DNA from: Chaunax sp. Z400
Taxonomy: Eukaryota; Chordata; Actinopteri; Lophiiformes; Chaunacidae
Direction of reading: 5' to 3'
DNA: 64,000 bases
Assembly (NCBI GenBank): GCA_037577475.1
Contig: CM075188.1
Location: 7,226,501 to 7,290,500, forward strand
Shown here: positions 22,433 to 35,405 of the stretch, piece by piece
Layout of the letters: the number at the start of each line of letters is the position of its first letter
Numbering within the stretch: the first letter of the stretch is position 1
Program-made: the position numbers and the translations under genes
Notes under the pieces: generated by a model
Seen by the model: only the letters and a program-made list of their open reading frames with translations
Database searches by the model: none
Told to the model about the DNA's origin: nothing

Positions 22433-23222
22433 AAGAGTGCTCTGAGAGCGCAAACCTCCGCCAAGGCCCAACAATCCTCAACATAATTGTTAGGGCCTGT
22501 GTCCACCAAAGCATTTTTTCGTGAGGTCATCATAATTTGTATTTGCGCTACGCTACAAACGCCAATGGCGTGACGAGGCGCTTGAGCGTCTTTTCTGCAC
22601 TGAGCGCTGCATGTTTCGTGTTTTTTTGTGGTCACCAAGAGTTGAAAAATGTTAAACTTTGGGTGAAACATGGTGCTCGTCACTATCACTTTTTACCCAG
22701 CTGTCCAATCACAGTGGAGGAAGAGTGGGACCCACATAGACCTGCGGGTCCATCCTCTCTCCCTACTTCCTCTAGCCTTCCCTTCATCCAGAGCCAGGGC
22801 AAGTCCCCTACCTTGTGCTGCCATTTTTTTTACACTCAGTATTTAATAAAACAAACTATCTGCAAAATTAGGTATTTGCAACACAAATTACTACTGGATA
22901 TTCCATATCATAGCAACCAAATCATCTCAGCTGAAAAACGCTGTGCCTCCAAAACGCTCTCAAGCGCTCCCAGCTGGACGTTTTCAGAAGAGCACCTGGT
23001 ATTTTCAGCTGGGAAAAAACGCTTTGGTGGACACAGGCCCTTATTCCAGCAGTACCAGTCCCATCTCTCACCGGATCATCATCAACATTTTATCACCCCT
23101 AGGGCATGCCAGGGTCCATATTTGGTGAACATTTCATGCAAATCTGTCCATTAATTTTTGCATATTCCTGCTAACAGTCAAACAAACAAACTGATCACAT
23201 AACCTCCTTGGCGGTGGTAGTC
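22433..23222. repeat. older TIR-bearing repeat split by a nested MITE
   Basis: The left part (22433-22489) starts with gagagcgcaaacctccgccaagg and the right part (23044-23222) ends with cctccttggcggtggtag. These ends are inverted relative to each other (acctccgccaagg against ccttggcggtggt). The inner 548-bp element at 22493-23040 interrupts it. Similar sequences are common fish repeats; the class is uncertain. Confidence 0.5.
22493..23040. mobile_element. Harbinger-like MITE, 548 bp
   Basis: The left end gggcctgtgtccaccaaagc and the inverted right end gctttggtggacacaggccc form a terminal inverted repeat of about 28 bp with one mismatch. Both ends are flanked by TTA (22490-22492 and 23041-23043). 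A 3-bp TTA duplication with GGG-starting ends points to PIF/Harbinger. There is no transposase, so it is non-autonomous. The open frame 22537-23154 crosses its border and is not a gene. Confidence 0.82.
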
Positions 23223-23589
23223 AAGAATGCATATGATCGAGTCCCTCAGGAAGCGCCGGTGCAGGTGGCGAATTCATGAATCCTATCATGGCGACGTACG
23301 AGACTGTGATCTATTGCTTGTTATGTTGAATCATGATGTACTGCTATTTCAAACAGTTTATTCTATTCAAGGCATGACATTAATTTACTGATTAATTTAC
23401 AGAAAGTGTTATGATTGACAATTTCAAGAAAATATTAAACCTAACTCACTTTCCATAACTAGTTTGCTACCTGTACTGTGAAGAGAGGGGCAACGTGAGA
23501 AACGTCATCGTCATGCCAAGCCAATCAGAGGCAGAGTATGGTGCCATGGTGGTACCAATAGCCCCATTCAGACAGCGTTTTAATTCCGG

Positions 23590-24400
23590 GCCTGTTGTGC
23601 CTTTATGTGAGGACCCAATTACAGACACAACAGAGACACACGGGTGCAGTTCAGATATTTAATTTAAAAAATTTTTTTTAAAAGTCCAGGATAAAAAAAT
23701 ATATAAGGCAGTCCAAAGCAGGCAACGGTATCCAAAATGAAAAGGCAGAAGCAAAATCCTACAGACACGCAAAAGTTTAAAAAAAAACCAAGAATACTTT
23801 CAATGAACACTGGGAAGAGTAGAGAAAGCAGAAGTCAAACAAACAGAAAACTTACTGAGAAACACTGGGAGAAACACTGGAAGCACTGGGGAAAGGCTGG
23901 AATGTGTGATGAGGCATCAACAACAAACTGGTACAGTAACTAAAAAGAGGAATCACACTGACTAAATACACTGGGATAACGAGGGAATGACAAACAGGTG
24001 GCACAGGGAGGAGGAGACAATCAGAGACAGGTGGAGACAATCAGACAATCAGAGACAGGTGGAGACAATCAGACAATCAGAGACAGGTGGAGACAATCAG
24101 ACAATCACACTGGAAGGAAAAATGTTAAAGGGAACAACCAGAGGAAACTAAAGGGGCAGACAAGTAAAGAACACAGAGAACATAAATCCAAAAGACACAA
24201 GAGAAAGAACAAAAATGTAAACAGTGAACATGAAACAGGAACAGAGGGTTAAACAGGGCAAAATAAATAAGAAAAACAAAGACAGGAAGTCTAAACAAAT
24301 AACACAGGATAAAAAATAAAACAGGAAACAGTGACACAAAATCATGACATAAACCTTTCAAAATAAGAGGGACAAACAAACTCTGACCAGAGCCAAAACA
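23590..24400. repeat. A-rich dispersed teleost repeat with internal minisatellite
   Basis: The region has the word order of an abundant fish repeat: gtgaggacccaattacagac, agtccaaagcaggcaac, cactgggaga, ggtggagacaatcag and a long aaacaggaaacag-type tail. It contains the 28-bp tandem array at 24010-24110. The minus-strand Phe/Leu/Cys-rich open frame at 24125-24562 is a by-product of the composition. Confidence 0.5.
24010..24110. repeat. 28-bp tandem repeat, 3 full copies
   Basis: The unit ggtggagacaatcagacaat plus cagagaca starts at 24030, 24058 and 24086, with a partial copy before and after. It lies within the larger dispersed repeat. Confidence 0.9.
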
Positions 24401-24410
24401 ACGGGCAGGT

Positions 24411-27186
24411 AGTTTATAATGGGTTGTCACAAAAAACAGCTGCCTTCTCCAAAGATAAGAGCCTGTGTGAGTAAACAAAAACAATGAACAAAGAGATACT
24501 AAAACATTGTAGAAGTAGAAGACAGCTGAGTTTCTACGTTTCCCATTGGACACGTGATTCATTGTTGATGTAAAATATTGTTCATGACATGGTCAGGTAC
24601 CTTATAAAAAAAGATTCTTGTATGATTACATAAACCAGATGATATATAACTGAATAAATAATGACATGCCCTCCAAAGCCCTTCTCTCTTCTTGCTCTAT
24701 ATGCACATCTCAACCTGATTATTGACCTGCAATTCCTCGCTCCAGATTTCTGCAAGTGAATCCGGAGGCCGAGCGGTGCAGCAGAGAAGTGTGTGCATCA
24801 ACACAGACTCAGAGATATTAGGGGAAAACAGCATGTGCACAGTTACCTCATTAATTGAAAGGGGTTCTGGGCATTGTGCCAGGTGCAATGAAGTCTGCCA
24901 ATGCAGTGGAACATCATAGAGCTAATGTTATTCAGAGATATTACAATGATCTACAGCACGCTTCATTACATGCAGGGTAAAGAGTGAGTGTTGTGCAGAG
25001 ACAACTTTACTTACTCTGACACTTACTTTTTGTTATCACAAAGCGTTTTTTTGCGTTTTGCATATCATCTAATGCCATCTGCATGAAGATTTTGTTGTGC
25101 TATTTTAGGCATGAGTGTCATAGAGAAAAAAATGTTAGTATCCATTCTTAGGATTTACACTAATGCCTGAGTGTAAACCTGTCTCCTGTTTAGAGAGGAT
25201 AATTTATAACAGCAATATATTTACAAGTGAAATGTAAAGGCTGCCTGTATTATGTTCTGAGATTTTTATTTAACTGAATCAAACAAACAAAAAAACAACA
25301 ACACAATTTACAATTCAAGGTAAGACTCCGGTCTGTTGGTAGGCTAAGGCAACAAAAAGGCACTTTGAAGGAAAATTATGTCTGTTTTTTTGTCAGTAGA
25401 TTAGGGCTAGTGAGAGGAAAACATTGGGTTTTTAAAATTATGCATTTCTACTGTTGCTCAGTATATTTCCCATCAGGTTTAAAATGATATTACATGTGCT
25501 ACATAGAGAATACTGTGTACCTCCTGCTCAGACCACTGGATTTTGCCTTTAGAAATATTGCATGCATTTCATTGTGAGCTAAAAACTTTCAAGACAATAC
25601 ATGTTAATTTTATCCCAATGTTGAAATGGCTCTGTATGATAAAGTGAATCATTTCATTCATATATGAGACACATTTGTTTATAGTTCTGTCTGCCTGTCA
25701 TTTAGAAACTCTTGACTTATCACATTCATTTTGCTTGGTGCCAAAATCAGGCCACACACAAACACACACTCATGCATGTCTAAGCAAAACAGAGTGAATG
25801 ACCTGGGGCATTACTGCTGATTGTAATAATGACTGTATCATTATAGTGGGAGAGGGAGACCAAGGCAATAAAAAGGATGCGTTGAAAAGCTGAGACTTTG
25901 CCAAAGACTGCTGACGGTGCAGAGTGAGGTCCAAAAATGCTTCCACTCTGAGATATCCAATCAATTGTTCAGAAGAAACAGGGAGAATATGTCACAGTAG
26001 CAGTGGGCTGAGAGGTGTTAGGTCTTCTATACTAATGTGATCATTTCACAAGAACACCACCGCTTCCTTCTAATCTCTTATAAACCAATTTAACTTTGTC
26101 AATGAACGATTAAAATTCATGTTTCCTCATCACTGAATTGTGTGCGAAGTTCATTAAAAACATCTGCAATCATAGTTGAGCTCCGATGTTGGTTACTGAC
26201 CTCGAACTAATTGTGAGTTTTCTGGAGCGCACCAACTGCTTACCAAGCCCTTTCCAAGCTCCGTGCTTGAAACTGATGGGAGCTTGAAAAGCATGGATAT
26301 TTCATTTTTGTGCTGTGACTGCTCACAAATACTAGCCCTGCAAAAAACCCTTCAATCTCCAAACCATTTCACCTCAAGCGTAAATCTTTCACTATGTAAT
26401 ATGCATGTGTTTCATGTTGTGCTGCTGTGAGGAGGAAAAACAAGTGTTCCAAGTAAGCCTTTATGAGACAGTCTGAACCTTATTTTTATAAATACAAAAA
26501 AATAAATAACATTCTTATAGCTAAATGCTACTGTATAGGTCAGCTACCTCACACAAATGTGCACAACCTAGCAAACATTAGGGCTGCAAAATACATTCGT
26601 TTCTGAGGAAATGTCAGCATTTATTTTAACCATGAAACTCAATAAAAATGTATTATGTTAAGATGTCTTTATTATGTCCTGTTTAAACAAAAATGGTGAA
26701 TTGGGCCAAAGATGTTTCCTCTCCTCCCTCCTCCTGTTTGAGGCTCCTTTTTTAAATGCAAAAACTATATAGAAGAAGAGAATCACTGAGAAGAATGAAG
26801 AGTTTATTAGAAGCAATCAGTGTAAATTGACTATTATAGCCTATGTAACTGCAGTACACCACGTTTGATTTGACACTAACTCCTCTTTGCGGGGTTAGAA
26901 TATCTATAAATACTAGTCTGATGAAGACTAGGTCACAACTTCATTCTTGGCTTTTGAGAAAAAGACACGTCAGATCATTTTGCTTTAGCCAGCCACTATG
27001 GGGCTGATAATGATCAAATAAAATCAGTATTTATTTATCTATATGACAGGGACAGACACAGTTTACATCAAGCTATCCAATGCTAGTATCATGGTGTTTA
27101 TAATGAATGCTAATTTGCAAGAGAGGGGATTTTATAACAGAATGAAGCAGCGAGACAGAAGAAGCTGAAGCGAGTAAAAATGACAT
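24411..27186. other. intergenic, no gene seen
   Basis: No coding exon is recognisable. A MITE end fragment lies at 25393-25461. The rest is AT-rich with scattered short open frames that carry no motif. Confidence 0.45.
25393..25461 (-). repeat. end fragment of TA-flanked MITE family
   Basis: The sequence gattagggctagtgagagg...ctgttgctcag followed by TA matches the terminal 70 bp of the copies at 30484-30727 and 55019-55242. The opposite end is not found. Confidence 0.6.
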
Positions 27187-27189
27187 TTA

Positions 27190-27475
27190 AAATAATGAGA
27201 AAAATAAATAAACTAGACATGAACACGTTTGCTGCTGGATTAACCAGGATGTGGTAACTCTCTTGAAAATAGTGACGTTTGCAGCAGATTTCCAGGCAGA
27301 GTTCCAGGACTTTACTCCTTTCACAGAAAAGGCTGCCTGAGGAAAGGTTTTACAGAATGAACCTTTATTTAAAGCTGCTGTGGTGGATCTACTGCGACTC
27401 TGTAATGGTGTGAATATGGAGGAGATGGACTGTGTCCAAAGACAGAGAGCAGCCCAGCTGGTGAGCAGCACTGCA
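27190..27475 (-). pseudogene. possible LINE reverse-transcriptase tail fragment
   Basis: The minus-strand translation contains NKGSFCKTFPQAAFSVKGVK followed by SWNSAWKSAANVTIFKR. This resembles the region after the RT domain in L2/Rex-type LINEs, where a pattern of an aromatic-rich strand, then WNS and a FK-containing helix is usual. No RT catalytic motif is present. The match is from general pattern only and could be chance. Confidence 0.35.
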
Positions 27476-30108
27476 CTGTTAACAGCCAGCTGAGGTGTGA
27501 CAGTTTAAGTGATGAGTTCAGGTGTTTAGGTGGGAGCACCGTGACGGTCATACTGTGTTTTTTTTCTCTTGTCAGCTTACAGGTGTTCCTGGTAATAAGG
27601 GCGCGGCTACACCGGTCATTTGCATAAATCATATAAAGGATTTTCATTAAAGTTTTAATGAACAGCCTGTGAAATAAAGTCATGTGACATTTTACTTTAT
27701 AATTTTATTAATGGAACATTTTTTATAAAGAAAAAACAGCCTTCCATTACATGTTTCCTATTTACACAAAAACTACTGAACCACAAAACTTTGTAGAGGG
27801 ACTCGTGTAGGATTGTTCAGCTTTGACGGCGCTTTGCACTCTACTGAGTGCCTTTCTATTTTTCCTTTAATTCACAATTTCATAAGATATATAAATATGA
27901 CAGCAATGCACGTGATCCCAAATGAGGCAACACAGTTGTGTCACAAACCTCCAAAAGAAGCTGTTTTGATGTAAAATCATCGGAGAGTTGGTCGTACAAC
28001 CACATCGCAGTTGGAGTTATTAAGGCTTTTCACTTTGGACACAAGCACTGCTCCCACTCCTTTAGAGGGTTCAAACCATTCTGATATGACTGAACTGTGT
28101 TTTTGAAGTACAAGGGAAGATTTTACACCACGTTGTTTTTGTTCTTCATCACAGGTTTTATTCTGAAAAAACACTCTACAACATCTCAGGACGTGCAGAT
28201 CTGGACAATCATACATCTTCATGCTCACACTCCATTGGCGATGAAGCGCTTCTCTGATGAACCCAGGGATCCAATCTGCGTTTGCAGCCTTGCCTCCATA
28301 GTTACTGGTTGACGTGTACTCGAGGGATTCCTCACATGGCAGCTGCTGCTGTTGCTCCCGCCTCCAGGTTTAATATCACTCATTGAGATGAATTACCCCG
28401 TGTGAATGTACAGATATTCAAACTGCCTGTCTCATTATACCCAGAAATTTATTATTGCCTCATTTTAATTAGCTTCCTCATAGTTTCCCAGAGAAGCCCC
28501 ATAAAGTCTTCCCTTTATTGCATTTATTGTTCACACACGCCCAGAGGTTAATTCAACGAGAACCTGAACACAAAACGAAACAAAATTGTTGTTTTTCATT
28601 TCAACAATTAGTCACTAATTTTTTTAATCTGTAGCATTAAGTTATTATCTCATAATGAATCAATGTTTACTTTCATACTACTAGCCTGATCCCTTATTTA
28701 TGTGTCAATTAACATCTTGCCGCGAAAACCCTAAAGTCAAATCCTCAAAGCAGTGTTTTGTCTTTGCTAACATTTGTCATTTCTGTAAACACTGTGTGTG
28801 CCTGCTTCAGTGTGGTAGCTCTACTGTAGTTTCATTGCCATCATGCAAAAATTGTTTGATATTCTTTGTGGCTTGATCTGGGCTTTAAACCGTAGTTCAA
28901 ACCAAAAGCTTTAGTGGTTTGTTTGGCAGAATGCAGTCCTTTATTAATCCAACACAAAACCTTTAAACATTTTTACAGTTCACATCATAGCACTGTATTT
29001 TAGATTAACAGTATATTACTGGAAAAAAATACAGTTTATTACTGTATTATTGGGGGCAGTGGTGGGGAATTCATCCCTGGATTCACTGGGACAGAGTGTC
29101 CTTTCAGTCTACATCCACATAAATGGACAAACCTGACATATGAGCACCTTAGTTAATCTCCAGGTAAATTATTTCTGACATCTCCCACTTGTTCTCTTTG
29201 TATTTTAGTCTCTTGTTCGTCAGTCCAAACTGTTACTGTAATCTGATTACATTGCTAGGATGACACAGAACTGCTTTCTCTATTTTGACAGCTGTTTTTA
29301 TTACAGTCTTTTACCACGAGGAGAGAGACGTAGGACACAGGAAGGGTTCAGCCTAATTTTCCATTTACTTTATGCTGTTTACAACATTCAACATTAGAGG
29401 GTAGGTCAGCTCAGTTTATGTGAATTATTAACATTCTTAGCTGAGGGGACATTCTGTTAAACCAAACGTCACTCTAAATACATGTGTTTTATGGTAGGGT
29501 CATTATTTTTCATCCTAAAACATCATTAACTAACCTTTGATAAAGTGTTTGCCACATACAGACATTCAGCACATGTCCAGTTCTCACAGTTTACTGTTTC
29601 CATCCTCTCTATAAAAGGCCTGATTCCATACACCTCATGTTTTACTATCCTTCACAAGTTGTTGTTTTTTTCAGGCATGGCACTGCAAGTTTTAAATCAA
29701 AATCTTTTATTTCAATTTCACATTATGAGTACATAAACCAATAGAATGCACTGTATTATAGGACATAATAATGAGGCAATGTACCTATGCAGGTATGTCA
29801 AGGGTTGTGAGAAAATTTATTTAGAATTAATAGACGGAAATATTATACAAACTTTAAAAAAAAGATGTATAAATAAAGAAACAAACAACAAACAAAATTT
29901 GAATTAAATGAGGAAAAGAGCAGAAAAAATAACCTTAAAACAATCCCTCCATTGCAATTAAGTTATGACATCTATCTACCATAACAGAAAGGTGTGTTGT
30001 GAGCAGCTGATACTAAATGCTGAGTGGATGAGCTGAAATTACACTCCTACAAATTGCAACTTCTGGAATGTATTTTCTGAAACTTTGAACTGGAATGTTG
30101 AAGTGCAT
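27476..30108. other. intergenic, no gene seen
   Basis: A fragment at about 27755-27860 (acacaaaaactactgaacc ... gcactctactgagtgcc) belongs to the repeat family at 6655-7115. Nothing else is recognised. Confidence 0.45.
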
Positions 30109-30109
30109 G

Positions 30110-30440
30110 TCTGATCTTCCCAAGTTTGAGGCAGCCCATGACCACGATGCTTGCCCTGCCAGATGTAAGATGAAGTCATTGAGTCAAGTTTGTTGCAAAA
30201 ATGATCTAGGAATAAAGACAGGCAGGGTCTGAAAGAAGTACAAAAACTGAATACTACTATCATTTTTTGGATGTTCAACTTGATGTTTTTCAGAGGTTGG
30301 GGGACACATTCCCTCTGTCCACCCAGGCTTTTGCACTGATTCGCTTCCAAATGTGCTGCATGGGAATGAGGTGAGACCTCAGGCCAGGCAGAAAACCTTT
30401 CCTTTATTGATGTAATGAAACAGGAAAGGGTCTTCCCCAA
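30110..30440 (-). pseudogene. L1-like LINE ORF2 fragment
   Basis: The minus-strand frame contains HFCNKLDSMTSSYIWQGKH, which fits the L1 ORF2 region downstream of the RT domain where an aromatic-Lys-Leu-Asp motif precedes (F/Y)IWxGK. Upstream residues (NIKLNIQKM) are in the expected position for the IKMN-type segment. No catalytic motif is in the fragment, and it is not continued in either direction. Confidence 0.45.
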
Positions 30441-30483
30441 ACTCTTAGCACAAATTCAGAAGCATGCTATCATATAAAATATA

Positions 30484-30727
30484 CTGAGTAACAGCAGAAA
30501 CGCATCATTTTGTAGGCTTTCATGTAGTCCTGTTTGTATTAAATATCAAATCAAATTGCAGTTGACATAATGTAGCTTTATTCACCCTTTAACGGTACAG
30601 AAAATCTATGTTATGCTATGTTATTACAAATTGATGGTTATGCATGATTTAAGTCATTTCTACAGATTAGGGCAAGTGAAAGGAAAATATTGGATTCTTA
30701 AAAATATGCATTTTTAAAGTTGCTCAG
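30484..30727 (-). mobile_element. TA-flanked MITE, full-length copy (244 bp)
   Basis: It begins ctgagtaac and ends gttgctcag, an inverted pair, with TA before and TG after. When 55019-55242 is reverse-complemented the two align over most of their length (for example gtcctgtt...tatcaaa and agctttattcac). TA flanks suggest a Tc1/mariner-type non-autonomous element. Confidence 0.7.
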
Positions 30728-31583
30728 TGTCTATTTTAAGGAAGCCAGAGGACTGCTAAATGTAGCATGACCCTGCCTCATTCAATCCTTATTAGTCATT
30801 ACATCCAATAACTGTTCCAGTGGATTGATTAATCTCATCTGTCACCGACACAAAGCCATCCAATCAGAGTGTCGAGCAGCAGCGGTCGCTCCATTCAGAT
30901 AATGTAAGAGAGAGAGAGAGACATTTCAGTCCAAAAATCAGGCGTGACATCATCATCATGTACAGCTGCACGGTGAGAAACACACCTGTGTGTGTGCGGC
31001 TATAAATCAGTCATCAGAAACTTTGAATTATTGCAGTTCCATTCATCCCACACCAGCCACAACGTTAACACGAGCCGGGCTCAACAAACAGGAGTGTCTG
31101 AAATGAGATTAGGATGACGAATGTTTGTTGACATTTAAAAGTTGTCTCATGCCTTATGAAGATTAAACCAGCGTTGCTCATAGAGCCGCTGCACCATAAG
31201 CTGGTGTCGATACACACACTATGAAACAGGGATTGTGTCGTTGTTATGGTTTCATCAGTCCTGATTCTGCTGATGAGGTCCCAAGAAAGTTGCTTCCTCT
31301 GGCTGGTTTATGGCATTTAGTGCTGTGGGAGGCTATTTATGCTTTGACTTTATTATCCCTTAACAGTAAATATACACAATATGAAAAACAAACTCTGCTT
31401 TATTACTGAGCACACGTTTTGGGTTGTGAGGTCATGTCCAGGTCTCTCAAATCAGATTTGGATAATTTTCATATGTGGTCGGATACATGTCTGTGACAGG
31501 AATGAGAAAGGTCAGGTGGGAATTCATGAGGCTTGTGTGCTGTCATCATCAGAGAGGAGAGATGACAACAACAATGCAGCAAT
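30728..31583. other. intergenic, no gene seen
   Basis: A short AG run at 30908-30921 is the only low-complexity feature. No exon or RNA gene is recognised. Confidence 0.45.
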
Positions 31584-31788
31584 AGGGGCGGCGCAGATGG
31601 CGCAGTGGTTAGAGCGCTCGCTCCATGTACCGAGGCTATAGTCCTCTACGCGGTCGGCCAGGGTTCGATTGGCCATTTGCCACGTCTCCCCCCGACTCTC
31701 TCTCCCACATTTCCTGTCACCTCTTCAGCTGTCCTGTCCAATAAAGGCATAAAAAGCCACAAAAAAACAATAAAAAAAAAAAAAAAAG
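31584..31788 (+). mobile_element. tRNA-derived SINE with target duplications
   Basis: The head aggggcggcgcagatgg leads into tggcgcagtggttagagcg, which fits a pol III A box. The B box is gggttcgatt at about 31661-31670. The body ends in ctgtcctgtccaataaagg and an A-rich tail. The 9-bp duplication tgcagcaat lies at 31575-31583 and 31791-31799. It is tRNA-like at its 5' end only and is not a functional tRNA gene. Confidence 0.85.
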
Positions 31789-31799
31789 ATTGCAGCAAT

Positions 31800-33836
31800 G
31801 TTCACCGTCTGATGAAGTATATTCCATCCTCCAGAGGAAAATGTCATGCGTACAGTGCATCCATTTCATTTGAATATCTTCACTTGTCAGACAAATATGA
31901 AGTTTGATCTGATCCGACTCGTCTTGTCCTCCAAGCCGAGTCGGGTCGGGACGAGTCGAGTAGAGCCGGTGCTACGCCGTGGAAAAGAGCCACATGTCTC
32001 CCAGAGCCCAGGAATCCCAAATTGATTTGAAAAGACACTTACAGTCTTTTCTGTAACCTCTAAGCTAAGTGCGATACCGCACACCCCACCTAAGGTAGGT
32101 GCACCACATGCATTACACCATAGGAGCTGTATGGTGTCTCTTTTTATGTTTTAAAATAAGTCCCCATCTTCTTTTGCTTAAGAGAATGCAGCAACATGTG
32201 TTGTGATGCTCCACAAATGTTTTATGGGCTAAGAATCATCCATCAGCGAGGGGCTGAGTGGATAATCACTGAAGTGTCATTTTTGACAATTGAAACTATT
32301 CCCTTAACAGAAGTGCCAGTCATTGTTTTCATACATCTTGTTAAATATCTCAATATCTATATGATGGATTGGGAGAAGAAAACAAAAGTCATATCTCAAC
32401 AGGATGAATCAAATGTATGGCCTTACATTGGACTCAAAACCTGCACATATAAAAACCAGGCTTGATATGAGTGCCAGTGCTGACCAGGGAGCGTTTCTGT
32501 TCCACAAGTACAAGCCTGTGAGAAGCACATGCCTGAACCTCCCTACATGCTCCTGAATAACATTCTCACATGGCAGCAAAGTCCATGGTTGTGGTGAAGA
32601 AACTTTGGAAGCGGGGACAGGATGATGACGTGTCCCCGTTTGATTGGTCCCTTGGGTTTGATCACTGACACATGAGTCTTGTTTTGTCTTGTTCCATGTG
32701 CACATTTGCCAGAGGCACCACCTCATGAGGAAGATGGTGTTTATGTAAATAGACAGCATCTAGCGAGTCATACAGCACAGTCATACAGATAAATACACTA
32801 GCCTATGTAGCTAACATTAGCCTTGATGTCGTGCAGTGTGTCCATACTTCACAAACAGGTTAATGCACATTGTGATTAAGGAGGAATATGTGCTGCACGT
32901 GTCTAAATATTTCTCTGTAGATGCTCCAGCAGCCTAGTGGTGAGTACTGAATTAAACTCACTCTTTTCCATCATGTCTCTCCTTGTGGTAAAGAAGGTAA
33001 AGAAGCCCATAAAAATCAAAGTTACTTTCATGGTAAATGGATTTGCTCATTAAGGGGGACGTGTCGCCTGTGTCCACCCTGACATCTACGTCTGTGTTAT
33101 TGTAGCATGCTGACATTAGCATTTAGAGACAGACCCATGTAATATAATAATATAATGTTATTTGCAGGGTCCAGAAGGAAACCCTCCATGAGTTTCAAAC
33201 ACATTTCTAAACAGATTTAAAGATGCCTGTGAAAAAAACTTTACAGAAATATAGTAACTAAATGTTAATAAAGGATGTATTGATGTGTATTTGTATATGT
33301 ATGTATATATATTTGTATATAATTACAGCTCTGCTATACTGTTATTAATCATTCTTTGTGTTGTTTGCAGTTAGAGATGCTTCATAGTGGAGGACGGAAA
33401 TGTTGACAAATGCATTAATAAACACTTAGAAATATCCTCTAATCTGCTCGTAACTACATTTTTAAGTGTAAATAATGACTGACTCTTTTGTAAATGACAC
33501 CCAGCAGAGATGTAAATGTCTCCTGGCTGTCAAACCTTTGTGGGCAATTACCAAACATACCGAGCAACCGTTTTAGTGGAGCATGCAGTAAAAATATCAA
33601 GCTGGCCTGGCTTATTAGAGATGGGTTTGTGTTTGATGTGTAACAGGATGTTGGCCTCCGTCAGGCGGCGGCACACGGGTCTCTTTGAGCTGCGTGGACT
33701 TCTGACAGGTGGTGTCACTCCTACGCGCTGCGAGCCGCTCAGTGGAGCAGTGCAGATGGTGCGTTGCAAGCTGTGCATGTCGACAGTTGCTGTTCTGGAG
33801 ATACTGTCGCCCCCCCCCCAGTCGCCCCCCGTCGCC

Positions 33837-33876
<40 letters not shown>

Positions 33877-34348
33877 TCACAGTATTTCACATGAACTCCT
33901 TCTTTAGGAAAGAATAAGAACACAAGCTGTGATATTGTGTTTTATATTTACAACAGAGATAGGAAAATATAATGCCTTGTAAAGACTAACGAAACAAACC
34001 AGCGAGGCATGAAATGACTGAGCAAAACACTGTTGACAACGACGCCATGATGTGAAGTGAAAGACAGAGTTACAGTATGTACATTACATTTCATGTAGAC
34101 TGAATGCATCTGCAGGTTGACTGAAGTCTGCACACACCAGTCTACACTCAGCCCCCATTAAAACATGCAGTGTGAAAGATGCCACGCGAATTCCGCTGCA
34201 AAGTGAATCAAATATCGTGAGAGCAGTCGAAACAAAATGAAAAAAACAAACAAAATGAAAACAGTAAACTGATCACATATTGTACATGTTTACTGTAAAG
34301 CCTGGGGAACCTTTTTCCTGTCCATCTGTTGTTGGATATATCACATGC
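31800..34348. other. intergenic, no gene seen
   Basis: A piece at about 31905-31995 (gagtcgggtcgggacgagtcg, gtgctacgccgtggaaaagag) looks like part of a fish hAT-type MITE. An AC microsatellite lies at 33839-33874, preceded by C-runs. No exon is recognised. Confidence 0.45.
33839..33874. repeat. (AC)n microsatellite, 18 units
   Basis: An uninterrupted AC run preceded by two poly-C tracts (33810-33820 and 33825-33830). Confidence 0.95.
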
Positions 34349-34352
34349 TTAA

Positions 34353-34844
34353 AGGAGCAACTTGTAAAATATGACCTGAATTTGAACATTATAGGGGGCA
34401 GCATATCACTAGAGTGACTGCCAGCTGCTACTATCTTGTTAGCTGTACTTATCTTTGGCTGTAGCTACAGCAAATCAAAGATAATCCTCTGAATTCAGAA
34501 GGTGTACGGTTGTATGTTTCTGTCTAGTGAGGAAATATGCTGTTAGTTTGACTTGTTTGCTTATTAGATTAGAACACTATAAGAGAGGTTATGAACTGGA
34601 GACTGTAACCTCAAACGATGGGGAGCTATTGGACTATTACCTGCACAGGTACAAAGTGGTATCACAAGACAGGACAGGCTGAGGAGAGCTGGTTAGGATG
34701 CCAAGTTCAGAAGTGCAACACAATACGCAGACATCTCTGACATGAGGTCAACATTGTTGTTTCTTCCCACTCTGTTGATAATGTTAGTTCAGTTTCTGGA
34801 TGTTTTGAACTGAAACTCTGACTCTGATCTTACAAGTTGCTCCT
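34353..34844. mobile_element. piggyBac-like MITE, 492 bp
   Basis: The ends aggagcaacttgtaa and ttacaagttgctcct are perfect inverted copies, with one mismatch just inside. TTAA flanks both (34349-34352 and 34845-34848), the piggyBac signature. No transposase is encoded. Confidence 0.8.
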
Positions 34845-34878
34845 TTAAGCAACAGCAAAATGATGACTTCAGATGTTA

Positions 34879-35405
34879 AAGAAATAGTCTGATATTTTGG
34901 GAAAATGTCAAACTATTCACTTACTTGTGAGAATGAGATGAAAAGATCGATAACACTCCTGTGTCTGTGCGCTTAATATGAAGCTGCAGCCAGCAGCCGT
35001 TTAGCCTAGCTTAGCATAAAGATTGGAAACAGAGGAAAATAGCTCCTCTCACCCAGCAGCTCCTCGAAAGCTCACAAATTAGTCTAGTTTATTTCATCTG
35101 GACATACACACACAGTGGATTTACACAGCTTGTTATTTTGACCTGTTTCTGCCCTAAATATGGTTACAACACATGACTCCCCTTAAAAAATACGTAGTTT
35201 AAGTATTTCTGTTCATGTATTCATGAACTAAATCTCATTAGGTGTGTTAAATAGTGAGCTAAAGAGGTGCTGGTTCACCGTAGGATAGCGTGTTTGTAGA
35301 CTTTATGCTAGGCTAAGTTAACTTACTGCGTGGTATTGATCTTCTCATGTAAATCTTGACAAGTTAAAAGATAAGCATGGTTCCCAAGATGTTAAAATAT
35401 CCTTT
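34879..35405. repeat. dispersed teleost repeat (gatattttgggaaa ... cttagcataaag type)
   Basis: The start ttaaagaaatagtctgatattttgg and the end ccaagatgttaaaatatcctttaa are roughly inverted. The inside contains gaagctgcagccagcagccg and gcctagcttagcataaag, hallmark words of a very common fish repeat. A diverged piece occurs at about 52655-52860. Confidence 0.6.

Noticed and set aside
22537..23154. 205-codon plus-strand open frame
   Set aside because: It runs across the border of the Harbinger-like MITE and has no transposase or other motif.
24125..24562. 145-codon Phe/Leu/Cys-rich minus-strand frame resembling a membrane protein
   Set aside because: It is the complement of an A-rich dispersed repeat; composition alone explains the hydrophobic look.
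31584..31660. tRNA gene
   Set aside because: Only pol III boxes and a partial tRNA-like head are present; the A-rich tail and target duplications mark it as a SINE.
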